This document shows positions 4,738 to 10,956 of a stretch of DNA of 10,956 nt, in pieces; the stretch's first letter is position 1; every line of letters starts with the position of its first letter. The notes under the pieces were generated by a model that saw only the letters and a program-made list of their open reading frames with translations, searched no databases and was not told the origin of the DNA. The stretch comes from CAYYHA01 sp964471535 (GTDB taxonomy: Bacteria > Myxococcota > Myxococcia > SLRQ01): assembly GCA_964471535.1 (NCBI GenBank), contig CAYYHA010000130.1, forward strand, positions 1 to 10,956, in the 5' to 3' direction. The translations under genes were made by a program, and so were the position numbers.

Positions 4738-6492
4738 ATGAGCACGGCCACCCAGCCTGCCGGACCCGACGAGCGCACCCTCGCCAAGCAGACCCAGATG
4801 GTGGCGCAGACCTTCGCCCTCTTCGGCAAGGCCATCAAGAACATCGGTATCTACCTGCACAACACCGCCCGGCACGTCGAGTTCCTCGAACCGGTGGTCG
4901 CCTCGGTGCGCGCCTACGGCGAGGCCTTCGGTCCCATGGTGGTGACGGTGGACTCGGCGGGCTTCACCTTCAACAAGCAGGTCGTCTTCGACGAGTCCTT
5001 CCAGAACGACTCCATCTCCTACAAGTTCTACCGCGAGGGGGTGCGCCGCCTCATCTTCCGCCCGGAGATCGAACTCGAGGAGTTCCAGGTCTTCGCCAAG
5101 ATCTGCATGGCCAACTTCCGTTCCGGGGAGTACTTCGGGAAGGACGCCCTCTCCCTCCTCTGGGAGGCCGAACTCCAGAACATCGAGTATGCCGTCGTCG
5201 ACAGTTTCTCCATCGACGGCGTGAGCGAGGAGGAGGTCGAGGTGGAGGTGGAGAAGGTGGTCAGCTACCTCTACAGCCGCCTCAAGTCACACTCGGGGGA
5301 CTACCTTCGCTTCGCCCGGCTTCAGGCGGAGGACCTCGAGACGAAGCTCGAAGGCGTCGACACGATCCGAGGCGGCATCATCCAGGGGCAGCCCGCCTCC
5401 GACGAACTCAAGGCCGAGCTGCAGGAAGAACTTCGAATCGACCTCGAGGAGCGCATGCTCCCGAAACTCGTCAATGCGGTCTTCGAGGTGGTGCAAAAGG
5501 AGGAAGGCGCCGAGCACTCTGTGCAGGACGTGCTCGTACAGCTCCTCGACGCGATGCTCTTGCAGGAGGACTTCACCTCCATCAACCACGTCGTGACCAA
5601 GCTGAAGTCGCTAGAGCGCGACCCGGTAAAGGGGGCCTTCTATACCACCCTGCGGGAGAGCTTCGTCGCGCGCATGGGGGAGGAGGAGCGCATTCGCAAG
5701 ATCGGCGAGATCCTGAACACCTCTCGCCCCGAGGATTCGAAGGCCATCTTTCGCTACCTCTTCAACCTCGACTCCAGCGCGGTGGTGCCGCTGCTCGAGG
5801 TGCTCGAGCGCATCGAGATACAGGAGAACCGGCAGGTCATCTGCGATGCGCTGGTGGCCATCGGCGCCGAGACGCCCGACCCCTTCGTCCATCGCCTCGA
5901 GTCGGACAAGTCCCAGCTCGTCCGGGACATGATCTACATCATCGACCGCATCGACTTCCCCGACAAGGCGAAGATGTTCAAGAAGGTGCTGCGCAATCCG
6001 AACCTTGCGGTGCGCCTCGAGGCCTTGAACATCATCGCCAACTCGCGCACCGAGGAGTGCCGGCAGCTGGTCGTGGAGTGTCTCTCCGATCCCAACCCGC
6101 AGATGCGTATCCAGGCAGCACGGGCCCTGCCGCAGTACGACAAACAGCTCGCCTACGTGGAACTCTCACGGCTGGTACGTGACTCGGAGTTCCAGAAGCG
6201 CGACTTCAAGGAGAAGTTTCAGGTCTACCAGGCCCTTGGATCGACGCAACAGCAGGGCGCGCTGGCCTTCTTCAACAGCCTCCTGCAGCAGAAGAGCCTC
6301 TTCGGCAAGAAGAAGCAGCAGGAGGACAAGCTCCTTGCCATCGGCGGGCTCTCACAGTTCGCCTCCATTCCCTCCTTCAAGCTCTTGAAAGCCGTCTCGG
6401 AGGATACGTCGAATCCTGCCGAACTCCGGCAGGCCGCCCACCGCGGCATGCTCCACGTCCGCAAACAGCTCTTCGGCGAAGAAGGCGCCTAG
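4738..6492 (+). CDS. HEAT-repeat protein with N-terminal domain shared with the adjacent HD-GYP protein
   Basis: This is a 584-residue soluble protein from ATG 4738; ATG 4729 would add three residues but overlaps the proposed -10. No signal peptide or membrane segment is seen. Residues 20-157 form an alpha/beta domain with the pattern Ile-Lys ... Tyr-Leu-His-Asn, then 'Phe-Thr-Phe-Asn', then an amphipathic 'Glu-Leu-Glu-Glu-Phe' helix. It resembles residues 31-140 of the next gene's product. Residues 162-295 are mostly helical and very acidic, with a Glu/Val-rich run at 165-175. Residues 332-572 are HEAT-like helical repeats, with recognisable units such as Arg-Leu-Glu-Ala-Leu-Asn-Ile-Ile-Ala and Met-Arg-Ile-Gln-Ala-Ala-Arg-Ala-Leu. 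HEAT arrays usually serve as protein-binding scaffolds. The stop is 9 bp before the HD-GYP start, so the two are surely cotranscribed and probably act together. The partner and function are unknown. Confidence 0.88.
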   Translation: MSTATQPAGPDERTLAKQTQMVAQTFALFGKAIKNIGIYLHNTARHVEFLEPVVASVRAYGEAFGPMVVTVDSAGFTFNKQVVFDESFQNDSISYKFYREGVRRLIFRPEIELEEFQVFAKICMANFRSGEYFGKDALSLLWEAELQNIEYAVVDSFSIDGVSEEEVEVEVEKVVSYLYSRLKSHSGDYLRFARLQAEDLETKLEGVDTIRGGIIQGQPASDELKAELQEELRIDLEERMLPKLVNAVFEVVQKEEGAEHSVQDVLVQLLDAMLLQEDFTSINHVVTKLKSLERDPVKGAFYTTLRESFVARMGEEERIRKIGEILNTSRPEDSKAIFRYLFNLDSSAVVPLLEVLERIEIQENRQVICDALVAIGAETPDPFVHRLESDKSQLVRDMIYIIDRIDFPDKAKMFKKVLRNPNLAVRLEALNIIANSRTEECRQLVVECLSDPNPQMRIQAARALPQYDKQLAYVELSRLVRDSEFQKRDFKEKFQVYQALGSTQQQGALAFFNSLLQQKSLFGKKKQQEDKLLAIGGLSQFASIPSFKLLKAVSEDTSNPAELRQAAHRGMLHVRKQLFGEEGA

Positions 6493-6501
6493 ACCGACAC
6501 C

Positions 6502-7800
6502 ATGTCCGAGAACCTGAAGATCACCGCCCACGATCCGAACGCCGAGCGCGTCGACCAGCTCGGGCGCAGCCACAGCGAGAAGCTGCAGCAGCTAGGCAAG
6601 CAGCTCGTCAGCTCCCTCTACATGCTCGTGCGCTCGGTGAAGATGTACGCCCCTGACAACCAGATCTTCGACAAGCCGCTGGAGGTGCTGCGCGAGACCA
6701 TCGCCAACATCATCGCCGGCGACGGACAGCTCGTCCTGCAGGCGGTGAAGGATTCCTTCTACCTCAACAACATGCTCGTGAAGATGGACTACGGGTCCCT
6801 CGACAACGTGCGCAGCCTCGTCCAGGAGATGAAGGCTCGGCAGGTCGGGGGCTTCGTCCTCTCGAAGCCCGCGAGCATCGACGAGCTTCGAAACTTCATC
6901 TGGATCTTCTCCGAGGAGCACAGCGAGATCGCTGAAGATGGTCTCGCCGGACGGAAGCTCGTCAACATCAAGGTCAGCAAATGGAAGGAGATCAAGGAAA
7001 AGATCGAGGACGACGCCGACGAGAAGGTCGACCGCAAGAAGTATGCGGTCACCGTCTACGCACGCGCCATCGTCTTCATGACCGAGTACATCAAGCGGCT
7101 GCGTGAAGGCACGAAGCCGCCCGGCCTGCGGGCTGCCCAGCGCACCGTGCAGGACCTGGTCGACATCTGCTTCGAGCAGCGGACGCACTTCCTCGGCATG
7201 ACGACCATGGATGCCTTCGACAACTACCTGGCCTTCCACTCGGTCAACACCTGCCTCATCTCCATCGTCTTCGGATCCGAGTTGGGTCTCTCGAAGGCGC
7301 AGCTGAAGGAGCTCGGCTTCATCGCGCTGATGCACGACATCGGGATGGCGCAGGTCGATCCGGAGGTCGTCCGAAAACGGGGTGCGCTCACCGAGCAGGA
7401 GCGCCGCACGGTACAGCTCGCACCGCTCCATGCGGTCAAGGAGCTGCTCTCGCGGGGCGCCCTCTCGCGCAGCGAGATCGTGCGCCTCGTCACGACGATG
7501 GAGCACCAGGAAGACTACGGCACCCCGGTAAAGGACTCGCGGGGCAACATCCAGATGATCATCCCCAAGAGCAGCCTTTCGGTGTACGCGAAGATTCTCG
7601 CCATCGCCAACACCTACGACGCCCTCACCAGCAAGCGCCCCTACCGTGACGCCTACGGGCCGGAGATCGCGCTCACCCTCATGTGGACCGAGATGCGCCA
7701 CAAGTTCGACCCGGAGCTGCTCAAGGTCTTCATGAAGGTGATGGCCATCCAGCCCGTGCGCGTCCTGCCGCCCGGTCAGCAGCAGGTCTCCCTCGCCTGA
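6502..7800 (+). CDS. HD-GYP-like protein with degenerate GYP motif
   Basis: The protein has 432 residues, starting 9 bp after the HEAT gene without a clear Shine-Dalgarno, so reinitiation is likely. Residues 31-140 form the same kind of N-terminal domain as in the HEAT protein, and a charged helical linker (155-180) leads to the HD-GYP region at about 210-415. HD-GYP proteins typically hydrolyse cyclic di-GMP using a di- or tri-iron site. Conserved ligands visible are His246, His278-Asp279 (Leu-Met-His-Asp-Ile-Gly), His310 and Asp373 (Ala-Asn-Thr-Tyr-Asp-Ala-Leu), plus the Ser-Lys-Arg-Pro-Tyr-Arg signature. The usual His-His-Glu...Gly-x-Gly-Tyr-Pro stretch is instead Glu334-His335-Gln-Glu-Asp-Tyr-Gly-Thr-Pro342: one histidine is replaced by Glu and the GYP loop is shortened. 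Catalysis may be lost or altered, so a cyclic-di-GMP-binding or plain HD-hydrolase role is possible. No membrane segment is seen. Confidence 0.9.
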   Translation: MSENLKITAHDPNAERVDQLGRSHSEKLQQLGKQLVSSLYMLVRSVKMYAPDNQIFDKPLEVLRETIANIIAGDGQLVLQAVKDSFYLNNMLVKMDYGSLDNVRSLVQEMKARQVGGFVLSKPASIDELRNFIWIFSEEHSEIAEDGLAGRKLVNIKVSKWKEIKEKIEDDADEKVDRKKYAVTVYARAIVFMTEYIKRLREGTKPPGLRAAQRTVQDLVDICFEQRTHFLGMTTMDAFDNYLAFHSVNTCLISIVFGSELGLSKAQLKELGFIALMHDIGMAQVDPEVVRKRGALTEQERRTVQLAPLHAVKELLSRGALSRSEIVRLVTTMEHQEDYGTPVKDSRGNIQMIIPKSSLSVYAKILAIANTYDALTSKRPYRDAYGPEIALTLMWTEMRHKFDPELLKVFMKVMAIQPVRVLPPGQQQVSLA

Positions 7801-7808
7801 GATCCGTC

Positions 7809-8792
7809 CTAGGGCGACCGACGTCCCGATCCGGCACCCCGCAGCGCGGCGACGGCCGCCTCCCACGCGGGCCCCACCTCCGCCTCGAAGCACATCGCCT
7901 CACCGGTGACCGGGTGTGCAAAGCAAAGGCGCCAGGCATGCAGCGCCTGCCGCCCCAGGCAGGCCACAGCCTCCCGCACCCCCGCACCCCGATCGCGCCG
8001 CGCCGATCCGTAGAGTGCATCCCCCAAGAGTGGGTGGCCCGCATCCGAGAGATGCACCCGAATCTGGTGGGTGCGCCCGGTCTCGAGCCGCACCTCGAGT
8101 TCCGCGGCACCTTCGAAGGCCTCGCGCACCAGCCAATGGGTCACTGCGGCTCGCGCATCCTTGCGCCCCTCCATCCCCCGGCTGCTGTAGCGGGTGCGGT
8201 GGACCCGATGGCGGCCGATGGGCCGATCGAGGGTGCCGGTGGGCGGTGGGTTGCCGTGCACGAGGGCCCGGTACACCTTCTCCACCGTCCGCGCCTTGAA
8301 CTGCGCCTGCAGGGCCGAAAGCGCAGCGTCGGTCTTTGCCACCACCATCACGCCGCTGGTGTCCTTGTCGAGCCGGTGCACGATGCCCGGGCGAACGTGG
8401 CCGCCGATGCCCGGCAGGTCGGGCACGGCGTGGAGCAGCGCGTTGACGAGCGTCCCGTCGGGCGTGCCGGGCGCGGGATGCACCGCCATCCCCGCCGCCT
8501 TGTCCACCACGACGATGGCATCGTCCTGGTAGAGGATGCGCAGGGGCAGCGCCTGCGGCTTTGGCGCCGCCTCGGGATCCGTCACCGGGGGCACCACGAT
8601 CTCGAGCAGCTCGCCACCCTTCAGGCGCCGGGCGCGGCGCACCGGCGTCCCGCCGAGGGTGACCTGTCCCGCCTCGATGAGTCGCTGCAGCCGGGCGCGG
8701 GAGAGATCGGGCAGCGCCCCGGCCAGGAAGCGGTCGAGGCGCATCCCCGCCGCCTCCGCCGGAACCGCGACCCGGCGCCGCTCCATGCTCAC
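7809..8792 (-). CDS. rluD: RluA/RluD-family 23S rRNA pseudouridine synthase
   Basis: This enzyme isomerises specific uridines in large-subunit rRNA; E. coli RluD acts on positions 1911, 1915 and 1917 of helix 69. The 327-residue protein has the expected order: an S4 RNA-binding domain at about 14-75 (Met-Arg-Leu-Asp-Arg-Phe-Leu ... Leu-Ile-Glu-Ala-Gly-Gln-Val), then the catalytic domain with His-Arg-Leu-Asp-Lys-Asp-Thr-Ser-Gly at 139-147 (Asp142 catalytic), and Gly-Arg-Thr-His-Gln-Ile-Arg-Val-His at 239-247. The GTG start at 8792 overlaps the stop of the 90-residue gene as GTGA; ATG 8786, two codons in, is an alternative. It is the last gene of the HNH/90-aa/rluD unit and converges on the HD-GYP gene with only 8 bp between stops and no visible terminator. 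The family is certain, but the exact rRNA positions are inferred. Confidence 0.93.
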   Translation of the reverse strand: MSMERRRVAVPAEAAGMRLDRFLAGALPDLSRARLQRLIEAGQVTLGGTPVRRARRLKGGELLEIVVPPVTDPEAAPKPQALPLRILYQDDAIVVVDKAAGMAVHPAPGTPDGTLVNALLHAVPDLPGIGGHVRPGIVHRLDKDTSGVMVVAKTDAALSALQAQFKARTVEKVYRALVHGNPPPTGTLDRPIGRHRVHRTRYSSRGMEGRKDARAAVTHWLVREAFEGAAELEVRLETGRTHQIRVHLSDAGHPLLGDALYGSARRDRGAGVREAVACLGRQALHAWRLCFAHPVTGEAMCFEAEVGPAWEAAVAALRGAGSGRRSP

Positions 8793-9061
8793 CAGATGGG
8801 ACTCTTGATGTGCCCCTTGCTCTTCACGACGATGTCGACGATGGCGCGATCGTAGTAGTTGGTGCGTGCATAGAGGTCGGGGTGCACACCGCTCTTGTAC
8901 AGCTCGCGCCCTTCCTCGATCTCCTCGGCGAGGCGTTCGAAGAGATCGTCGTTCTGGATCCCCTCGACGATCTTCTGCTCGTTGTAGAGGGAGATGTCCG
9001 AGGCGATGGCTCGAGCCCGCCGCCAGGCTGCTTCCGGGGTATCGATGAGCGCCATGGCCAC
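8789..9061 (-). CDS. Small conserved-looking hypothetical protein (90 aa)
   Basis: GTG 9061 gives 90 residues; ATG 9055, two codons in, is equally possible. The protein is helical, soluble and mixed-charge, without cysteines, signal or membrane segment. Recognisable blocks are Ala-Arg-Ala-Ile-Ala-Ser-Asp-Ile-Ser-Leu-Tyr-Asn (16-27), a Glu-Gly-Ile-Gln stretch, then Glu-Glu-Ile-Glu-Glu-Gly-Arg-Glu-Leu-Tyr (46-55) and an aromatic C-terminus ending Ile-Trp. From memory, a similar 'SDI..YN ... EEIEEGR.LY' module occurs in other deltaproteobacterial proteins, sometimes at the C-terminus of larger ones, but I cannot name a family. The start is 4 bp after the HNH stop, and its own stop overlaps the rluD start by 4 bp, so it is tightly coupled to both. 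The function is unknown. Confidence 0.82.
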   Translation of the reverse strand: MAMALIDTPEAAWRRARAIASDISLYNEQKIVEGIQNDDLFERLAEEIEEGRELYKSGVHPDLYARTNYYDRAIVDIVVKSKGHIKSPIW

Positions 9062-9065
9062 GAGT

Positions 9066-9653
9066 TTAACCCGAGGGTTGGGGGTCGGCGCCAGCTTCCG
9101 GCAGGAAGGGCCGCCAGGCTTCGCGCACCACCGCGTCGAGGCCCCGCTGAATCAGCGGTGACCACCTTGGCCGATAGGGCTTGCGGAGCAGGCGCATCCC
9201 CGCCTGCCGCGGCGTGCGCCCCCCCTTCTTCAGATTGCAGGGGATGCACGAGGCGACCACGTTCTCCCAGCTCGTCTGCCCCCCCTGGGCACGGGGCACC
9301 ACGTGGTCGAGGTTCAGCTTCGCCCGGGGCAGCTTCGCCCCGCAGTACTGGCAGGTGTTGCCGTCGCGGAGGTAGACGTTCATCCGCGAGAAGCGCACCC
9401 GGCTCGTCCGGTAGTGGGTGCACCGCGAGAGGAGGATCACGTGGGGGATCCGGATGCGCCGGTCCACGGTGCCGATGGTCGGCGCCCCCTCGGGGATCTC
9501 CGCCTCACACCAGGCCTCGAAGTCCTTGAGGTTCAGGGACTCGTCCACGGCGCGCGCCGCCCCCTGGTAGAGGAGGCAGAACGCCCGCTTCACATCGGTC
9601 ACGTGAATCGGCTGGTAGTTCCGATTCAGCACCAGTACCGGACCGCTGACCAT
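9066..9653 (-). CDS. HNH endonuclease-family protein
   Basis: This is a 195-residue protein from ATG 9653, chosen because GGGGGAGG ends 3 nt upstream. GTG 9680 is in frame, but it lies upstream of that purine run and overlaps the candidate promoter. The N-terminal half carries the block Pro-Val-Leu-Val-Leu-Asn-Arg-Asn-Tyr-Gln-Pro-Ile-His-Val-Thr (5-19), typical of a widespread bacterial HNH family of unknown role. The C-terminal half is a zinc-stabilised HNH (beta-beta-alpha metal) nuclease: Cys101-x-x-Cys104, Leu-Asp-His (115-117) with the catalytic His117, Asn131, and Cys136-x-x-Cys139 followed by Asn140. Such domains cut DNA non-specifically or at sites set by partners. No methylase, toxin or restriction partner is nearby, so a housekeeping function is as likely as a defence one. 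It is the first gene of the unit with the 90-aa gene and rluD. Confidence 0.92.
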   Translation of the reverse strand: MVSGPVLVLNRNYQPIHVTDVKRAFCLLYQGAARAVDESLNLKDFEAWCEAEIPEGAPTIGTVDRRIRIPHVILLSRCTHYRTSRVRFSRMNVYLRDGNTCQYCGAKLPRAKLNLDHVVPRAQGGQTSWENVVASCIPCNLKKGGRTPRQAGMRLLRKPYRPRWSPLIQRGLDAVVREAWRPFLPEAGADPQPSG

Positions 9654-9656
9654 CGT

Positions 9657-9664
9657 CCTCCCCC
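9657..9664 (-). promoter_or_regulatory. Purine-rich ribosome binding site deciding the HNH start
   Basis: GGGGGAGG on the minus strand is followed by ACG and then the ATG at 9653. The spacing is short (3 nt from the last GG) but the complementarity to the 16S rRNA tail is the best at any annotated gene start here. It favours ATG 9653 over GTG 9680. Confidence 0.6.
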
Positions 9665-9668
9665 AACT

Positions 9669-9697
9669 ATTAACCGCCACCGGCCATTTCCGTGCAA
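9669..9697 (-). promoter_or_regulatory. Weak candidate promoter of the HNH/90-aa/rluD unit
   Basis: On the minus strand, TTGCAC (9697-9692), a 17-bp spacer, and GTTAAT (9674-9669; 4 of 6). It lies in the 73-bp gap after selA, in its only A/T-rich patch. The predicted start of transcription, near 9662, would leave a leader of about 10 nt carrying the Shine-Dalgarno. A GC palindrome (ggggcgcccc, 9700-9709) precedes it but lacks a T-tract, so read-through from selA is possible. Confidence 0.25.
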
Positions 9698-9726
9698 GCG
9701 GGGCGCCCCCCGGAACCGTCGCTGCG

Positions 9727-10956
9727 CTATCCGGCCCAGGCCGCAGTCACCGCCGCTGCGACCGGCTCGAGCCCCTCCGGGCCGATGGTGCGAAGGTGCA
9801 ACCACAGCGCCCCCTCCCGCACCACCGCCACCACCGGCGGCGAGCCCTGCCGCAGCCGCCTCGCCAGCGCCTCGGGGTCGGCGGTGGCGATGCGGACGGC
9901 CATCCCGGGGAGCGGACGGCCGGGGGCCGAGCCCCCCCCCACCGCATCCTCGCAGGGCTCCACCGTCGCCGGCACCCCAGCCTCGGCGAGGCGCTCGGCG
10001 AGGGCTCCGGCGAGCGCCCCCAAGTCCGGGACCGTGGCTCGGAGCATCGCCCAGACGGGGATCTCGTCCGCGCGGCCGTCGCGATACAGGTGCAAGGTCG
10101 CTTCGAGCGCCGCGAGACGCACCTTGTCGCAGCGCAGCGCGCGCATCAGGGGATGGCGGCGAATCCGCTCGAGCGCCCGTGCCCGGCCAGCGACGAACCC
10201 CGCCTGCGGACCCCCGAGCAGCTTGTCCCCGCTGAAGCAGGCCACCTCGGCCCCCGCCGCCAGAGCGCTGCGGGCCGGCACCTCGTCCTGGAGCGGGCCG
10301 GTGGCCTGCGCGTCGAAGAGCACCCCCGAGCCCAGGTCCGCCACCACCGGGACCCCGAGGCGCCGCCCGAGGTCCACCAGGGCCTCGAGGGAGGGCCGCT
10401 CGGTGAAGCCGATCATGCGGAAGTTCGACGGGTGCACCCGGAGGATCGCCCCGGTGGCCGCCGTGGCAGCGCGCGCGAAGTCCTCGAGGCGGGTCCGATT
10501 GGTGGTCCCCACCTCCACCAGCCGGCACCCGCCCTGCGCCACCACCTCGGGGATGCGAAAGCCGCCGCCGATCTCCACCAGCTCCCCCCGCGATACCAAC
10601 ACCTCTTTCCCTCCCGCGAGGGCCCCGAGGGCGAGCAGGACCGCCGCGGCTCCGTTGTTGACGACCGTGGCCGCCTCGGCGCCGGTGAGCTCGGAGAGCA
10701 GCCTGGCCACCGCCTCCTCCCGGCGGCCCCGCGCCCCCGTCTCCAACGCATACTCCACCGGCACGTAGCCCCCCGCGGCTTCTGCCGCCGCCCGCGCCGC
10801 TGCCGCGAGGGGCGCGCGCCCGAGGTTGGTGTGGAGGAGGACGCCGGTCGCGTTCACCACCCGGACGAGGCGGGGCTGGAGCCGCCGGGCGAGCGCTGGG
10901 GCCAACGCCTCCGCCTCGAAGAGGGCCTCGGCTGCCGCGGCCTCCCCCCGCGCGAG
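9727..10956 (-). CDS. selA: L-seryl-tRNA(Sec) selenium transferase (selenocysteine synthase), 5' end missing
   Basis: This PLP enzyme converts seryl-tRNA(Sec) to selenocysteinyl-tRNA(Sec) using selenophosphate. 409 residues and the stop are visible. The N-terminus lies beyond the right edge, and comparison with E. coli SelA (463 residues, catalytic Lys295) suggests about 50 residues are missing. Diagnostic blocks are Val-Val-Asn-Ala-Thr-Gly-Val-Leu-Leu-His-Thr-Asn-Leu-Gly-Arg (33-47 of the visible part), Val-Asn-Asn-Gly-Ala-Ala-Ala-Val, Ser-Arg-Gly-Glu-Leu-Val-Glu-Ile-Gly-Gly, Val-His-Pro-Ser-Asn-Phe and the PLP-lysine motif Phe-Ser-Gly-Asp-Lys-Leu-Leu-Gly-Gly-Pro-Gln-Ala-Gly with Lys245. No frameshift is seen. 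The usual partner selB (elongation factor) and tRNA(Sec) are not in the window. Confidence 0.95.
   Translation of the reverse strand, partial: LARGEAAAAEALFEAEALAPALARRLQPRLVRVVNATGVLLHTNLGRAPLAAAARAAAEAAGGYVPVEYALETGARGRREEAVARLLSELTGAEAATVVNNGAAAVLLALGALAGGKEVLVSRGELVEIGGGFRIPEVVAQGGCRLVEVGTTNRTRLEDFARAATAATGAILRVHPSNFRMIGFTERPSLEALVDLGRRLGVPVVADLGSGVLFDAQATGPLQDEVPARSALAAGAEVACFSGDKLLGGPQAGFVAGRARALERIRRHPLMRALRCDKVRLAALEATLHLYRDGRADEIPVWAMLRATVPDLGALAGALAERLAEAGVPATVEPCEDAVGGGSAPGRPLPGMAVRIATADPEALARRLRQGSPPVVAVVREGALWLHLRTIGPEGLEPVAAAVTAAWAG

Noticed and set aside
6592..7893. 433-codon minus-strand open frame opposite the HD-GYP gene
   Set aside because: It mirrors codon structure of a clear HD-GYP gene, has His/Val/Asp-rich low-complexity translation, and runs into the rluD 3' end in the wrong frame.
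9066..9653. HNH gene as part of a restriction-modification or toxin-antitoxin system
   Set aside because: No methyltransferase, immunity protein or antitoxin-like gene is adjacent. The neighbours are a small unassigned protein and an rRNA modification enzyme.
9654..9680. GTG 9680 as start of the HNH gene
   Set aside because: The strong GGGGGAGG lies downstream of it and directly serves ATG 9653. The extra nine residues are not part of the conserved N-terminal block.
9626..10528. Minus-strand frame overlapping selA and the HNH start region
   Set aside because: It is out of frame with selA, which has unmistakable motifs. The translation is Gly/Arg/Ala/Pro low complexity.

Overview
The window is very GC-rich, with short intergenic gaps and frequent 4-bp gene overlaps. 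Its gene families point to a deltaproteobacterial or myxobacterial (Myxococcota-like) chromosome. These include an MJ0042-type zinc ribbon with a Pro/Ala-rich tail, a Cys-rich lipoprotein with a SUMF1-like domain, a lipoprotein with an AgmX/PglI-type C-terminus, an HD-GYP protein paired with a HEAT-repeat protein, and the 'VLVLNRNYQPIHVT' type of HNH protein. The lineage is inferred from gene content only. I see no insertion sequence, CRISPR array, tRNA or rRNA. This looks like ordinary chromosome core.

Layout. (1) 1-2132, minus strand: an operon read as aspartate kinase (lysC), then a membrane-anchored helix-hairpin-helix protein, then a zinc-ribbon protein cut by the left edge. Both junctions are 4-bp overlaps (GTGA and ATGA). 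lysC carries a credible internal start for a separate regulatory (beta) subunit. (2) 2133-2395: a divergent regulatory region with a candidate lysC promoter inside an inverted repeat, a second perfect hairpin, and a direct repeat before the next gene. (3) 2396-3742, plus strand: a Cys-rich lipoprotein with a SUMF1-like domain that lacks the formylglycine-generating cysteine pair. (4) 3773-4705, minus strand: a secreted, probably lipid-anchored protein with an AgmX/TonB-like C-terminal domain. It converges on gene 3 across a small hairpin. (5) 4738-7800, plus strand: a two-gene unit of a HEAT-repeat protein and an HD-GYP-like protein whose N-terminal domains resemble each other. (6) 7809-9653, minus strand: HNH protein, a 90-residue conserved-looking protein, and an RluD-type pseudouridine synthase, read in that order. 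(7) 9727-10956, minus strand: most of selA, the selenocysteine synthase, cut by the right edge.

How the genes relate. The lysC group combines amino-acid biosynthesis with two apparently unrelated envelope or nucleic-acid proteins. The most system-like part is the HEAT/HD-GYP pair: two adjacent proteins with similar putative input domains but different outputs, one a helical-repeat scaffold and the other an HD-GYP domain whose signature motif is degenerate. The HNH/90-aa/RluD group and selA touch on nucleic acid, rRNA and tRNA-linked functions, but I see no mechanism linking them.

A recurring feature is that candidate promoter elements for lysC, the SUMF1-like lipoprotein and the HEAT gene lie only 6-9 nt upstream of the start codons, and these starts have no normally spaced Shine-Dalgarno. 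This would fit leaderless or nearly leaderless transcripts.
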